From Mangifera indica (Eukaryota > Streptophyta > Magnoliopsida > Sapindales > Anacardiaceae), in NCBI RefSeq assembly GCF_011075055.1, contig NC_058154.1:1550001-1614000 (forward strand): 64,000 bases of DNA, written 5' to 3'. Under the pieces are notes generated by a model. The model was not told the DNA's origin. It was given only the letters and a program-made list of their open reading frames with translations, and ran no database searches. Positions 48,551-59,798 of the stretch are shown one piece after another. The stretch's first letter is position 1; every line of letters begins with the position of its first letter. The translations under genes were made by a program, and so were the position numbers.

Positions 48551-50061
48551 ATGGATCTCGTTGCAAGTTATGTGATGTAAATTCATCTTCTTTTTTGTCC
48601 TTGTAGTTTAGGCTTTGTTGTGTGGTTGTAACTGATGATCAATTGTGAAAAAAATGGTAGTTTTGTGTTACATATTGTTCTGATGGAGCAATTAATGGAG
48701 TTTTAACTTTCAATTGAGAATTGCTTTTGCATTTGCTTGATGCTATACTTAGTAAACCCGTTTCAGAAGTTTGATTTGAAGGATTAACAAATAAGCTCAA
48801 CTTAATTTATATGCCATTGGAGACTGATAATCGGAAGCTGTACACGATTTAGCCTCAATTCTTTGGTGTACATCTTGTCCTAATTTTGACTTAATTAGTT
48901 CATGGTCTTATATTATGTCATCGATTGAGACATGAATGATGTGGTCTAAAGAGAATTTGGTTGAATTAATTTGAGAGTCATTTGTAAAATTTAGTCTTAG
49001 CAGCGTACTTGTGAAGCCTTACATATTAGTCGGAGAAGAAGCAAAACAACAGGAGATATATTAGTCGTAGAAGAAGAATCGCAGGAGATATAATGGGCAA
49101 GTCAGGTGTGGTTCACCTTCACCTTGTGTAGAGTTGAGTGAACTCAGCAAGATGCGAAATGGGAATATCTTTGTCACAAGAATGTACATGAAGCCAACCA
49201 GGTGCATTGTTATTACATGTAGGCCAGTGAATTGTGTCAAACAAGTCCGCGGCCCGGATCTTAACCAAAATTCTGAGATCCAAATGAGTAGGCCTAAAAC
49301 CTGAGCTCGATATTTTTTTTGGGCCTTGACTTGAACAAACCAGGCCCAATCGACAGGTTTGAAAATCAAAATTGAAGTGTTTTTTAAGCCTATCAGATTC
49401 ATTTGAAAATCATCCATACATATCCTTGAATTGAAGACCCAGTTGAATTTCTTTGATCTGCTTAATGATCAGCATGAGACATTCATTCTGTTGTTATGTT
49501 GTGGGCTTTCTCAGTCACAGGCATCACCCTTTTTTTTCTGTTGGAAACTAAAAGTTTTATATCTTCTGCTGGAAACAAAAAATTTTATATCTAATAAATA
49601 GAATATAAAAGAATGATATATAATTATGTGAATTGGACCTTAATATAAATCAAATGGCGGATCAGGAGTATTGGAGACTAAAAGTCCCACATAACACAAA
49701 ATAATAGTATATAAATGTTGCAGATTAAACTTTAATATAAAACTAATTGATTTTGTATATAATATAGATTTCAATTTTCTCTCTCCTAAACTCAGTATAT
49801 ATTTCCAACATTTTCTATTGTTCCAAATCAACAACGAAAATACAAGCCTTCTTTGCCCTGCTTGGTTAGTTCCCAACCAACCGCTATATCACTAGTAGGA
49901 TACAAAATTTAGGGTTCACCTTGATCAGCTAAGAAAACTTCAAATTCATATAGTATAGAAGAGAAAATATTAAGTAAACTTTGATATTCTTCCTGCTACA
50001 TATAACAGCATAAAAAAAAAATTGCCAGAGACCGGCAACCAGAAACAACATAATCAATATA
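48551..50061. other. 3' regions between convergent lectin and tubulin genes
   Basis: The lectin 3' untranslated region (TGTAAATTCATC onward) and the tubulin 3' untranslated region lie here. A short open frame at 49061-49417 (-) has no recognisable motif. No other gene is supported. Confidence 0.45.
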
Positions 50062-51581
50062 TTACTGCTGATACTCAACATCCTCTTCTTCCTCCTCATA
50101 ATCATACTCATCAGCTGTGGCATCTTGGTACTGCTGATACTCAGAAACCAAATCATTCATATTGCTTTCAGCTTCTGTAAATTCCATTTCATCCATTCCT
50201 TCTCCTGTGTACCAATGCAGGAAAGCCTTCCTTCTAAACATGGCAGTGAACTGTTCACTCACCCTCCTAAACATATCCTGAATCGAAGTTGAGTTCCCAA
50301 TAAATGTAGAAGCCATTTTCAACCCAGTTGGTGGGATATCACAAACTGATGATTTCACATTATTGGGAATCCACTCCACAAAGTAAGAAGAGTTTTTATT
50401 TTGGACATTAATAATTTGCTCATCAACTTCTTTAGTACTCATCTTGCCCCGGAACATTGCTGAGGCAGTCAAGTAACGCCCGTGGCGTGGATCGGCTGCG
50501 CACATCATGTTCTTTGCATCCCACATTTGTTGGGTGAGCTCAGGGACTGTCAGGGCTCTGTATTGTTGGGAGCCACGTGAGGTGAGAGGAGAAAAACCCA
50601 CCATGAAAAAGTGAAGCCTGGGGAAAGGAATGAGATTAACAGCAAGCTTTCTGAGGTCAGAGTTCAGTTGACCTGGGAACCTCAAACAGCAGGTCACTCC
50701 AGACATTGTTGCCGAAATCAGGTGGTTCAGATCCCCAACTGTCCATCAAAATTTTAACTTCAGTAATTTTTTTTTCCAGAAAAAAAAAGCCATATTGGAG
50801 AAATTGTATGAAATGAAACTTACAGCTTGGAGTGGTGAGCTTGAGGGTGCGGAAACAGATGTCGTAAAGAGCTTCATTATCAAGAACCATACACTCATCT
50901 GCATTTTCAACAAGCTGATGGACAGAGAGAGTTGCATTATAAGGCTCAACAACTGTGTCAGAGACCTTGGGTGAGGGAAATACAGAGAAAGTAAGCATCA
51001 TTCGATCTGGGTATTCCTCTCTTATTTTTGAAATCAAAAGAGTTCCCATCCCAGATCCGGTCCCTCCTCCCAAAGAATGGCAAACCTGAAACCCTGGAAC
51101 ATCATTACAAAAGCAACATTAGCAACCAAACACAGAAAGAAAACCACCAAAAACAAAAAGATTTTTTTCCTTTTTTTAAGAACAAACCTTGCAGTAAATC
51201 ACAATTCTCAGCCTCTTTACGGACAACATCAAGCACTGAATCAATCAGCTCTGCACCTTCAGTATAATGACCTTTAGCCCAGTTATTTCCTGCCCCGGAC
51301 TGCCCAAAAACAAAGTTATCGGGTCGAAAGATCTGCCCAAATGGACCAGATCTGACACTATCCATAGTCCCAGGCTCAAGATCCATGAGAACACCTCTGG
51401 GAACGAACCTCCCACAACTAGCCTCATTGTAGTACACGTTAATTCTCTCAAGTTGCAGTTCGTTGTCTCCGATGTACCGTCCGGTGGTGTCTATGCCGTG
51501 CTCGGCGCAGACAACTTCCCAGAACTTGGCACCGATTTGGTTGCCGCATTGGCCTCCTTGGATGTGAAGAATTTCACGCAT
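50062..51581 (-). CDS. Beta-tubulin
   Basis: Structural subunit of microtubules. Three minus-strand exons (51581-51188, 51093-50824, 50738-50062; 394, 270 and 677 bases) encode 446 residues. To my knowledge the first two exon lengths are the usual ones for plant beta-tubulin genes. The N-terminal MREI is the tetrapeptide read during co-translational control of tubulin mRNA. The GTP-binding loop GGGTGSGMG is intact, as are [32 protein letters not shown] and the conserved core around [17 protein letters not shown]. The acidic tail after residue about 428 ([17 protein letters not shown]) is the variable isotype region. A poly-T/poly-A tract enlarges the short introns only slightly. The gene looks fully intact. 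The isotype number cannot be assigned. Confidence 0.97.
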
Positions 51582-51674
51582 TTTGGGAAGAAAAAAGAGA
51601 GCCTTTTCAAGGAAATTTGAGAGAAAGGTAGGAAAGGAGAGTTCAAGGGAGGCGGTAGGGACAACTTCAGTACT

Positions 51675-51680
51675 TTATAA
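51675..51680 (-). promoter_or_regulatory. TATA box of the beta-tubulin gene
   Basis: TATAAA (in TTTTATAAAG) on the minus strand lies about 95 bases before the start codon. Further upstream, CTGGGCC/GGCCCGG words near 51890-51940 resemble Site II elements of cell-division genes. Confidence 0.5.
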
Positions 51681-52289
51681 AAGGATTTTGAAGTTTTCTA
51701 GGGTTAGATTTGAATGTGAATTTGAATTTTAAAAGCGGGATTTCGAGTTGTAATTTCTTTTAGTGGTAAGTCAAAGTAACGGTCTGTAGGACAAGTGCGT
51801 TGAATCGTGAGAGGTGATTTTGAATTTCAAATTCTGAGCCAGCTGTAATCTGAGTTGGCGGCTTCTGGTTGGTTTTGAGTCATAATTCTTAGGCCCGGGC
51901 GGTGATCCATACCGGGCCGAGTGCCATGTGTCTGGGCCTAACGATTCAGCCTAACGGTCAAATGAACAAATTCTTTTTTTAAAATTACAATTTTACTTTT
52001 AAGCTGTTAATTTTTTAAAAATATATATGTTATTCCAAAACTTAAAATAGCCACAGGTGAGGGGAAAATTTTATTGGCAATGATATACCTATTTTTTAGT
52101 ATATAAATAAATATATATAATTTTTTTAATTGAATTTTATATTGATAAAACATGAAAAAGATAATGGGTATGGATATGTATTTCACATGGTTTGGGTACT
52201 AAGTTGATAACTAGTTAAATAACTTATGAGTGTCTTAAACTATTAAAATGCGTTTTCAGTTACAAAATCGAAAAACAAAACCTATGTGT

Positions 52290-52400
52290 AGTCATGTTAT
52301 TGAATATTATTTTATCGTTAATTCAAAATCATCCAATTAACTGATGATGTATATCAAATATATATTCATTTATGTATTTAAAGTGAGTACGCGTAATTTA
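52290..52400. repeat. Foldback element, partial
   Basis: TATTGAATATTATTTTATCGTTAATTC and AATTAACTGATGATGTATATC match the core and one arm of the foldback family. It ends AAAGTGAGTACGCGTAATTT. Confidence 0.5.
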
Positions 52401-52444
52401 TTAGAATTTTACTCTTGGTCTCTTTCAAGCCCCACACTGTATTT

Positions 52445-52825
52445 TTCACTCTTTACTAGGGCTAGATTTGAGCCGAGCCAAGCTCGAGCTCATTCGGTTC
52501 ACATATAACTGAGCTCGAGCTCGTCAAGTTCATGAAAGCCAAGCTCGTGAAAGTCAAGCTCGTGAAAGCCAAACTCGAACTTGTCAAGCTCGTGAAAGCC
52601 AAGTTCGAACTCGATTCAAATTCAGTTCGACTAGTTTTTCGTTATTAAAACGACGTCGTTTTAATAAATATTGGTCAAAATGATGTCGTTTTATATCAAA
52701 ATTTTTAATTGAAAAATCTAGCGAGTAACTCGAGCTCGATTAGGGCTAACTCGTTTCGGACTCGTTCAAATCGAGTTCGAACTCAAACGGGCTTGGTTCG
52801 AGTCCAAGCCTACTATTTACTCACA
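52445..52825. repeat. CTCGAG-rich dispersed repeat, best copy
   Basis: Begins TAGGGCTAGATTTGAGCCGA and ends GGTTCGAGTCCAAGCCTA. It holds several direct repeats of CGTGAAAGCCAAGYTCG and a central perfect AAAACGACGTCGTTTT palindrome. The recurring unit suggests internal tandem growth. Confidence 0.65.
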
Positions 52826-52870
52826 AATTTCTCTTAATTTTTATTTATTAACTAGTTTTAATAATTTATA

Positions 52871-52874
<4 letters not shown>

Positions 52875-52957
<83 letters not shown>
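52875..52957. repeat. (CT)n-(TA)n compound microsatellite
   Basis: About 21 CT units pass directly into about 20 TA units. Confidence 0.95.
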
Positions 52958-52969
<12 letters not shown>

Positions 52970-53434
52970 TTATATATGTATGTATGTATTCACAATTTTC
53001 TAATATTTTATATTTTTTTCTCAAATTCATAATAGATTCCTCAATTTTTTAACCTGGAGGATCATTTTTCTCTCAATTTGATTGTAATGAGTATTATGTT
53101 AGTTTTCCTCCAATAACTCAAAAAACGTATACATTTGATACAACTCCATTCATCACAAACAAGGAGTACTCCAAAGAAAACAACAAATAAGAGAACAAGT
53201 TCTAGGTATGACAATATTTCATTAAATCGAAATAACTTTTGAATAACAGGTCAATTGAAAAGATATGTAAGATATGTAAAATGTTTAGTATCTTGATCAA
53301 AGTCAAGAACATGACATTTATAATGAGGTGAAACAGTGTAATACTCTCAAGTACGTTCCAGGGATATTTATATTTTTTGATCTTATTTTAATATATTTCT
53401 AGTTTTAAATATATATATTCACATATATGTGTGT

Positions 53435-53438
<4 letters not shown>

Positions 53439-53498
<60 letters not shown>
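53439..53498. repeat. (TA)n microsatellite
   Basis: About 30 uninterrupted TA units. Confidence 0.95.
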
Positions 53499-53500
<2 letters not shown>

Positions 53501-53880
53501 ATATTAAAATCCATATTAAAAGGTATGGATATATATAAAGAGAGAAAAGACAAAAAAATAAAACTTCAAGCCTTTTCCATCATCTTCTCCTTCCTTTCCC
53601 TTTAACTATGTTTATATATATTAGATGCATGTTATATGAATATATTAGTATGTTTTGGTGTTGATTTAAGGTGATTTTGGTGATAAAAGAAACAAGACAA
53701 AGAGGAGGAAGTCAACTTGCCAAGATTTTCTTGAAACAAGGTAAAAGGTATTATCCTTAATATATTTCATATTTTATGTTATAAATAATGATTCTGAAGT
53801 TGAGAAATGTTGTTTTGCCATTTGGGGTATCTATGTGTGTTAGTTTGTTCATGACAGATAGTTGAATGATATTTATCATT

Positions 53881-54447
53881 TTGCCACTGACTTCGTCCCA
53901 TGTTTTGGCTACCTTAGCTGATAAATCATGAGTGCTATTATAAATTGTTAGAAAGCTCTTTGAATTATCTTTTCAATGATATATAGCTTGTATGAATTAA
54001 AGACCGTTTGGACTATTAAATTGCATGAACAAAAAGATTGTCTTACCAAATAAACAGTGAATATAGTTTTTTGCCACTGATTTCATCCCGTGTTTTGACT
54101 ATCTTATCTAATGAATCATGAGTTCTATTATAGCTTTTGGAAAGCTTTTTGAATTCTCTTTTCAATGATGTATAGTTTATATGGATTAGAGACCGTTTAG
54201 ACTATTAAATTACATGAAAAAAAAGACTGTCTTACTAAATGAACAGTGAATACAATTTTTTGTCACTGATTTCATCCTATGTTTTGACTACCTTATTTGA
54301 TGAATTATGAGTGATGTTATAGTTTGTTGGAAAGCTCTTTAAATCATCTTTTCAATGATATATAGTTTGTATAAATTACAGACCGTTTGAACTATTAGAT
54401 TGCATGAAGAAAAAAATTTCTTTACCAAGTGAACAGTCCATGAACAG
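53881..54447. repeat. Three-copy 188-190 bp tandem repeat
   Basis: Units start at 53881, 54071 and 54259, each with TTGYCACTGAYTTCRTCC. Each continues through GAAAGCTYTTTGAATTATCT, TTTTCAATGATATATAG and AGACCGTTTGGACTATTA to AAACAGTGAATA. Differences are scattered substitutions, so the repeat is old. The third unit runs into a GAAAGAAAGAAAAATAGGAG purine tract. Confidence 0.85.
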
Positions 54448-55499
54448 TGATTTACAGTTTTGGAAAGAAAGAAAGAAAAATAGGAGAAAAAGAAAAGGGA
54501 GAAAAGAAATAAAGGAAAAGAAAGAAATGAGAGAAGAAGAAAAGCAAGAAAAGGAATTTAGGGCTCAGGATTCAAAGGTCGTCCCAAGAGTATAGTCTGG
54601 TGGGTTATAAATAGTTTTAGATGGAAGCAAAATCAGTAAGATATAACACATACATGCATGCTATGAACTATGAGAGGGGATTTTATACTACACCGCTCGT
54701 AGTAGGACATAGAACCATAGTAGGGTCCGTTTGCAATAAAGCATATTAGTAGTAAAGCATAATTCAGATTCAAAAATGGTGTAGTGAAAGAAAAGAAGAG
54801 AGCTCGAGCTTAGAAAAGTGTCAAATCCTTGTAGTGAACTTCCAGAAAGTATCAAATGAATATCAAATAGGACAAAGTATGACCCAAATAATAAAGAATG
54901 AACTAGATTATCTCATCGATTTCTTATGGAGGTTATGATGTGAAATTGAGTCCTCATAGTGAGTTAGAACAAGAAAAAAGATAGTTTACTTAATTTTTTT
55001 CCCTTACTGAATGTTCTTATCTCTCATTTCTTTTTTTTTTCATGATTGCAGGTACAGGTGATCGTGGTATCTATGAGGCAGGGTTAGGTCAGCGAAGATA
55101 GATCCGGTTAGAGAAGGTTATCTCTGGTTTATGTTACATGCATATAGTCGTATGTTCTTATTGACTTTTAACCTTCTTGAGATGGTTGTACAGTTGTATA
55201 TTAGTACTTCATATTTTCATATTCTTTCAGATGAGTTTTCATATGGGATATATACATCTTTTGTTTGCTTCCAGATTTTTCGTTTTTTTAGAATAATTTC
55301 TAAACATTTTTAGTAATAAATAATTCTTCCACTTTACCTTTCGTTTTTACCATCTTCTTTCTAGCATAAGGTTATGTCAGGTTTAAATTTGAATATATGA
55401 TAGTTATATTAGTTAGAGTTTTCGAACTTGTAAAAGGGTCTAACTAATATGTGTGACGATTTTGATCGGTGTGAGTTCAGGTATGTAACAATTTTCTTG

Positions 55500-56380
55500 G
55501 GTTTAGACTTGAGTGGTTAGTGGCTCTTCTTAACATCAACACTATATCGCCAAAATATGTTTCTAAGATTTTCTGTGTCAATAAAGTTGGAAGGTAATAT
55601 TAAACATCGATGTAATGACTAAATTGTAAGACAGTCACTCACTAGAATGAACTTGAATAGGATGAATCAGAGGTCAATACTATTTAGTCAAAATCAAAAC
55701 TCATAATTTGAGTTTTGTCTAAAAATCTTTTACAGCAATAGTGAATGTACAAGTATTTCACTAAAACAAGTCTTTCACATCTCTAAAAACTTTCCACAAC
55801 ATATTTCTTTTGATGGTATCTAAGTTCACACAAATTTTTGTTATTGTGTCTCAATAGCATGACTAATGCTAGAAAGTGTTGAAAAGTCAAAAACTTCTCA
55901 ACCACTCTGGCATTTTGTCAAATCGAACTCTAGTGCTTTTTCTTTTTTCTATTAGAAAAAATATTCTATAATAAAAAATCAAACAATTTGATTAATTCTC
56001 ATTATTTTTGTGCATAATCTAACATGAATACAAAAAATGAAACAAAAACTTGACCAAAGTTTGAAGAAATCCATTTAACCGAAAAATTCACGCATGTTAG
56101 GATACCATTGGCTTAAAAAAAATTGCATTCAACCCAAGATATAACACATTCTACACAAACCACACATTCTCAACTATGTGTATTGTGCGAACCTATATTT
56201 CAAGCACAACAAAGCTTCAATTATTTTCCACTGTGACACAATTTCAACTACCCCCATTATGTGTATTGTGCATACCTATAATTACACATGACAAAAATTC
56301 AATTATTCCTACTATGTGTCATGCACAAAAGGCTACAATTGAGTAAAACCAAGTATTGTTTGACATTAGCTTGTAGGATC
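55500..56380. other. Intergenic DNA
   Basis: No gene is supported. CTATGTGTATTGTGCRWACCTAT is repeated at about 56174 and 56257 with slight differences, a local tandem duplication near 56160-56345. Confidence 0.4.
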
Positions 56381-57360
56381 GAATGGCCTCAGAGGGGGGG
56401 TGAATTAGGCAACTTTAAAACTATCTTTACCAAATTTGAGAATTAAAGTAATTTATTCAAATCAAATAATGTTACCTATTTTTAATTCAATGTATGAGAA
56501 TAACTAAAAATATTTCAAATAACCAACACAATCAAAATAGCATAACATAAAGTATGAGTTGAAGGGAAGAGAAAATCAAACACGCGATGCATAGTGGTTC
56601 GGCTAAACCCGGCCTACGTCCACTCCTCCAAGCTTTCTCCCTTGTAGTATTTCACTAATCCTTGGTTGACCAAAACCTCAACCAAGCTTTTCCTCACAAT
56701 CAAAATAGCTTCCAAGGTGCTATTAACCTTCACAAATGTTAATACCCAATTTCTCTCACAAAAAATTTTCTAATCTCTCCAAGAGTGAACCTCACTCTTT
56801 TATAGCACGATTTTTAGTATGAAATTGAAATATGACCTCTCTCAACAGTGTATATGAAAGTTAAAACTTAGTACAACCCAAAGCAAATGAAATTACAAAG
56901 TGTATGAGCAAGGGTTTTGATTAGAGAGAAGAATTTGCAAGTCAATAGCTCAAAACTAATTTGCTCTCAAATATATGAAAGTTTTTGGTGGCAAAAGTTC
57001 TTTTCGAACGAAATTGATTGGGTTTATATAGGGAAAAATGAGGAAAGTTACCGTTGTGCACAAAGATAGCCGTTTTAATTTTTCAGAAAACGCACAATTC
57101 GGTCAACCGGATGTGACGTGGCACTTCCGTGGAGCTTACGTGGCACTAGCCGTTGGAAAAATTCAAACCAAAATTCGGTCGACCGAATTTCTGAAGCCAA
57201 AATACATGGCTTCTGGATAATTCGGAAGCTGATTCGGTCGGTGAAATTCGGTCGACCGAATTTTATTACATTTTACCCCCTGAATTTTCAAAAATCGTAT
57301 TTGACCCCTAAAACTTTGAAAAGTGACAATTTAACCCATTTTTGAAAATTCTTTCAAAAC
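56381..57360. repeat. Transposon-derived segment with TCGGTCGACCGA palindromes
   Basis: Begins with GGCCTCAGAGGGGGGGTGAA and holds ATAGTGGTTCGGCTAAACCC and GGCCTACGTCCACTCC, words I associate with high-copy plant transposable elements. Two perfect 20-base palindromes AAATTCGGTCGACCGAATTT lie at 57171-57190 and 57244-57263. The open frames here (57038-57345) look incidental. Confidence 0.45.
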
Positions 57361-58189
57361 CAACTTTAAGATATGAAAATGTAATTCACAAAACTTCATC
57401 ATTTTAAAAGAATTAATAAACTTTGGTGAAAGCATTGGCTTAAACCAATAAGTTTGAAAAACAACATTTTAACCCAAAATGTGAAAGGTATGAAAATGAG
57501 TTTTCAAGTGAGCTGCCCCATGTAAATAAATATTCTAATCAAAACGAATGCTCTAAATTACAAATATATCTACCTAACACTTGAGTTTTTCTTCAAATCT
57601 TCAATAATTCTTCAATTGACTCTTCTCTTTCATTTCCATCTTGAAACTTCTTCAAGTGCATTAGATAAATCCTTGCAATCTAAGCTCACACTCAAGTAAA
57701 ATCATTAGTCAATATGTTTAGGGACATATTAGTTTGTTATCATCAAAATAAGAGCATAATGACTCCTCAAGTCAACATAGCTCTGTTTAAGATGTTACAT
57801 TTAAATTATGTAACTTATATATTTATCAAATTATATAACATATTCAAAGTTAAGAGGTAAGATTTTTTAGGCTTTAGTGCAAGATATAAAAAATTTTAGG
57901 ATTCATTGATATTATACATGAGCCAAATCACTAGCTCACCAAACTGGAGTAATTACAAGCTCGAGCTCATCTCTAGAGTTGGGTTTGAGCCACTCCAGCT
58001 AAGCTTGACAATAATTGGTTTGAGTTGTAAGCAACTGTTAAGTGACTCAACTCATTTGTAATGCTAGATGTGCAAATCTATTATTAATGCAAGAAAAAAT
58101 TTTAATCCTCCCACTAGAGTAAAATTTTAATCACCCCACTATGTATGTTATATATACCTATTTTTCATTAAAGACAAAATTTTAGTAAT
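57361..58189. other. Intergenic DNA
   Basis: 57940-58060 resembles the CTCGAG-rich family (AGCTCGAGCTCATCTCTAGA, TTGGGTTTGAGCC). The remainder has no supportable feature. Confidence 0.4.
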
Positions 58190-58345
58190 AAAACTATGCA
58201 TACCCATATTGAATACTCAAATTGGTACATATTTGATATGTGTCATTAAGTGATTGAATGATTTTGAATTAAAAATAAAGTAATATCTAATTACATAATG
58301 ACATATCACATATGCACTTATTTGTGTACTTAAAAGTGGGGAAAT
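58190..58345. repeat. Foldback MITE-like element
   Basis: ACATATTTGATATGTGTCAT and TTAAGTGATTG pair with TAATTACATAATGACATATC and ATATGCACTTATTTGTGTA around TTTTGAATTAAAAATAAAGT. Confidence 0.65.
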
Positions 58346-58494
58346 TTTCATTATGCCAGTTGCACATAACAAATTATCTTTAACTCCCCACTTTTATTTC
58401 CTCCCATTATTGTGCATATTAGATGTGAATCACACATATTGGAAAAACTATGAAATGAACAATTTTCTTACCAATTTTTCTGTTACTTAATTCA

Positions 58495-58675
58495 AATAAT
58501 AAAACTATATGTACATATTTTAGATATACAAATATGTACTTATTTACATATATCATCATATAATTGAGTAATCTTAAATTAACTATAAAATAACATACAA
58601 TTATATAATAACACGTATAAGTGTTTACATATTTATATACCCAAGATAGGTATATACAATATTACTCTAATTCAA
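58495..58675. repeat. Foldback MITE-like element
   Basis: TTTTAGATATACAAATATGT and ATATCATCATATAATTG pair with CAATTATATAATAACACGTA and ACATATTTATATACCCAAG around TCTTAAATTAACTATAAAAT. Same type as the reference copy at 21930. Confidence 0.7.
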
Positions 58676-58974
58676 ACCCTTGTTAATCACAATATTACTT
58701 ACACAGCTCTAAAATAAAATAATAAATTTAATCAAAATCCCAAGCAAACCCTATAACCAAAAACCTTCAAACCCATATTTATGACGTTTCAATTATCAAT
58801 AAAAAAAAATGTAAATCTCTGTAATGTAAGCTATCAATAATGAACTAACCTTTTTTTTCCTGTTTTGTGCATAAAAATCTTGTGGAATAGTCAAAATCTA
58901 TACATCTATGGTATGGCAAGGTGTATAGTATGTAAAAAGTATGTTTGCTTTAAAATGGGTTAAAGCCAATTTAT

Positions 58975-59115
58975 ATGCAACGATAATTTTATAATAAAAA
59001 TAATAATATTATATACATAAATAATAATATATTATTATATAATTAAATAATTTTAAATTAAAGATAAAATAACATCTACTTATACGATGATATATTTATT
59101 TTATAAGCATAATTT
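58975..59115. repeat. Foldback MITE-like element
   Basis: TACATAAATAATAATATATTAT and ATATAATTAAATAATTTTAAA are followed by AAAGATAAAATAACATCTAC and GATGATATATTTATTTTA. The arms are A/T-only and partly worn. Confidence 0.5.
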
Positions 59116-59144
59116 TATTTTTAAAAAATCAACTGTTTCCGGGT

Positions 59145-59330
59145 TGGGCCTTTGGCTTACCCATGAGGCTTGGGTTTTGACTTGCCAAACGGGCCCGGAG
59201 AAAGGCAATTCGGCATTCATAATCCTAGCAGAGCTAGGGTTAAGTTTGTCGCCCTTATAAACGCTCTTAAGATCAGCGTTGGCATTTCCGTCCATCTTCC
59301 TGTCCCAGATGTTTGAATCATTTAGGGTTT
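59145..59330 (+). promoter_or_regulatory. Promoter of the snoRNA locus (Site II, telo-boxes, TATA)
   Basis: In order: a Site II element TGGGCC at 59145-59150, a second GGGCCC at 59191-59196, and a telo-box-like TAGGGTTA at 59235-59242. A TATAAA at 59256-59261 and a telo-box TTAGGGTTT at 59322-59330 follow. Site II plus telo-box promoters are typical of plant ribosomal-protein and snoRNA genes. The first snoRNA-like sequence begins about 110 bases after the TATA box. Transcription by RNA polymerase II is inferred. Confidence 0.6.
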
Positions 59331-59371
59331 TTACTGTTTTTGTTTATTCGTGCTGATTTATTTCTGTGCAA

Positions 59372-59464
59372 GAGCATCTGTGATGAGTAGATCATAAATT
59401 TGTTATCCTTGCACTTTGATTGCCAGTGAAGAAACTAATGGGGAATTTTTTCTCTGAGATGCTC
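59372..59464 (+). ncRNA. Candidate C/D-box snoRNA
   Basis: An 8-base stem pairs GAGCATCT (59372-59379) perfectly with AGATGCTC (59457-59464). It encloses a box C GTGATGA (59380-59386) and a box D CTGA (59454-59457), 93 bases in all. This is the exact C/D snoRNA architecture. A TGAAGA C'-like box follows a TTGA D'-like box near 59416. The guide before D' includes GTTATCCTTGC, which could pair with U6 snRNA (GCAAGGAUGAC, one G-U) as I remember it. The guide before box D (GGGGAATTTTTTCT) has no target I know. It lies immediately upstream of U14, as expected for a plant polycistron. Confidence 0.6.
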
Positions 59465-59519
59465 TCTTTGCAATGTAAGCTTTCTCCCTCTCTCCTCCTC
59501 TCTTTTTCAATTAAAATCC

Positions 59520-59604
59520 GGATCGATGATGTTACTGATATACTGCGTTATCTATCTGCAACTTCCTAAAAGGAATTGAAGATAAATATAATATGCTGAG
59601 ATCC
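59520..59604 (+). ncRNA. Weaker C/D-box snoRNA candidate
   Basis: GGATC (59520-59524) pairs with GATCC (59600-59604) around a near-consensus box C ATGATGT (59526-59532) and a box D CTGA (59596-59599), 85 bases long. The interior can form a long hairpin (TTATCT...AACTTCC/GGAATT...AGATAA), which is unusual, and the guide region is A/T-rich. It is supported mainly by position between the first candidate and U14. Confidence 0.35.
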
Positions 59605-59674
59605 ACATCGGCGTTTTCCTTTTATACGGATTTGAATGTTGTTTGTTTAACTTTTGAAGTTGTTGATTATCTTC

Positions 59675-59798
59675 GGTCGATGATGATAAGCTTTGAGGCT
59701 TGTTTCTCAAAACATTCGCAGTGGCCGCCTGAGAGCTTTCGCCTTCGCCAGGCTTGAGAGCTTTTGCTGCTTTTATCCTTCCTTGGATGTCTGAGACC
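59675..59798 (+). ncRNA. U14 small nucleolar RNA
   Basis: U14 is required for 18S rRNA maturation and guides one 2'-O-methylation. Box C is ATGATGA (59680-59686) and box D is CTGA (59791-59794), with a GGTC/GACC terminal stem, 124 bases in all. Just before box D lies domain B, TCCTTCCTTGGATGT (59776-59790), complementary to the 18S rRNA stretch ACATCCAAGGAAGG. The fifth base before box D is a G facing the known methylated C. Domain A is represented by CATTCGCAGT (59713-59722), complementary to ACTGCGAATG near the 18S 5' end. It is shorter than the 13-base domain A of yeast or vertebrate U14 because GGCCG replaces TTTC. Length and motifs together make the identity firm. Confidence 0.88.

Larger units (their letters stand above)
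53337..55490 (+). mobile_element. Possible solo LTR of a Ty3/gypsy-type element
   Basis: Begins TGTAATACTCTCAAGTACG and ends GAGTTCAGGTATGTAACA, resembling the TGTAAYACYC...TGTAACA ends of plant gypsy LTRs. Between them lie a TA microsatellite, a 188-190 bp tandem repeat, and a GCAGGTACAGGTGATCGTGG stretch typical of gypsy LTR 3' parts. No gag or pol sequence is present and no matching target duplication was found. Both the boundaries and the class are tentative. Confidence 0.4.

Noticed and set aside
49061..49417. 118-residue open frame on the minus strand
   Set aside because: Lies in the tail-to-tail interval of two genes with no recognisable domain or splice partners.
59101..59295. 64-residue open frame on the minus strand
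   Set aside because: It overlies the Site II/TATA promoter of the snoRNA locus and matches no protein I know; probably chance.
59439..59475. ATG-led open stretch followed by GTAAGC that looks like a short first exon
   Set aside because: It lies inside the first snoRNA candidate and its box D/stem explains the sequence better.
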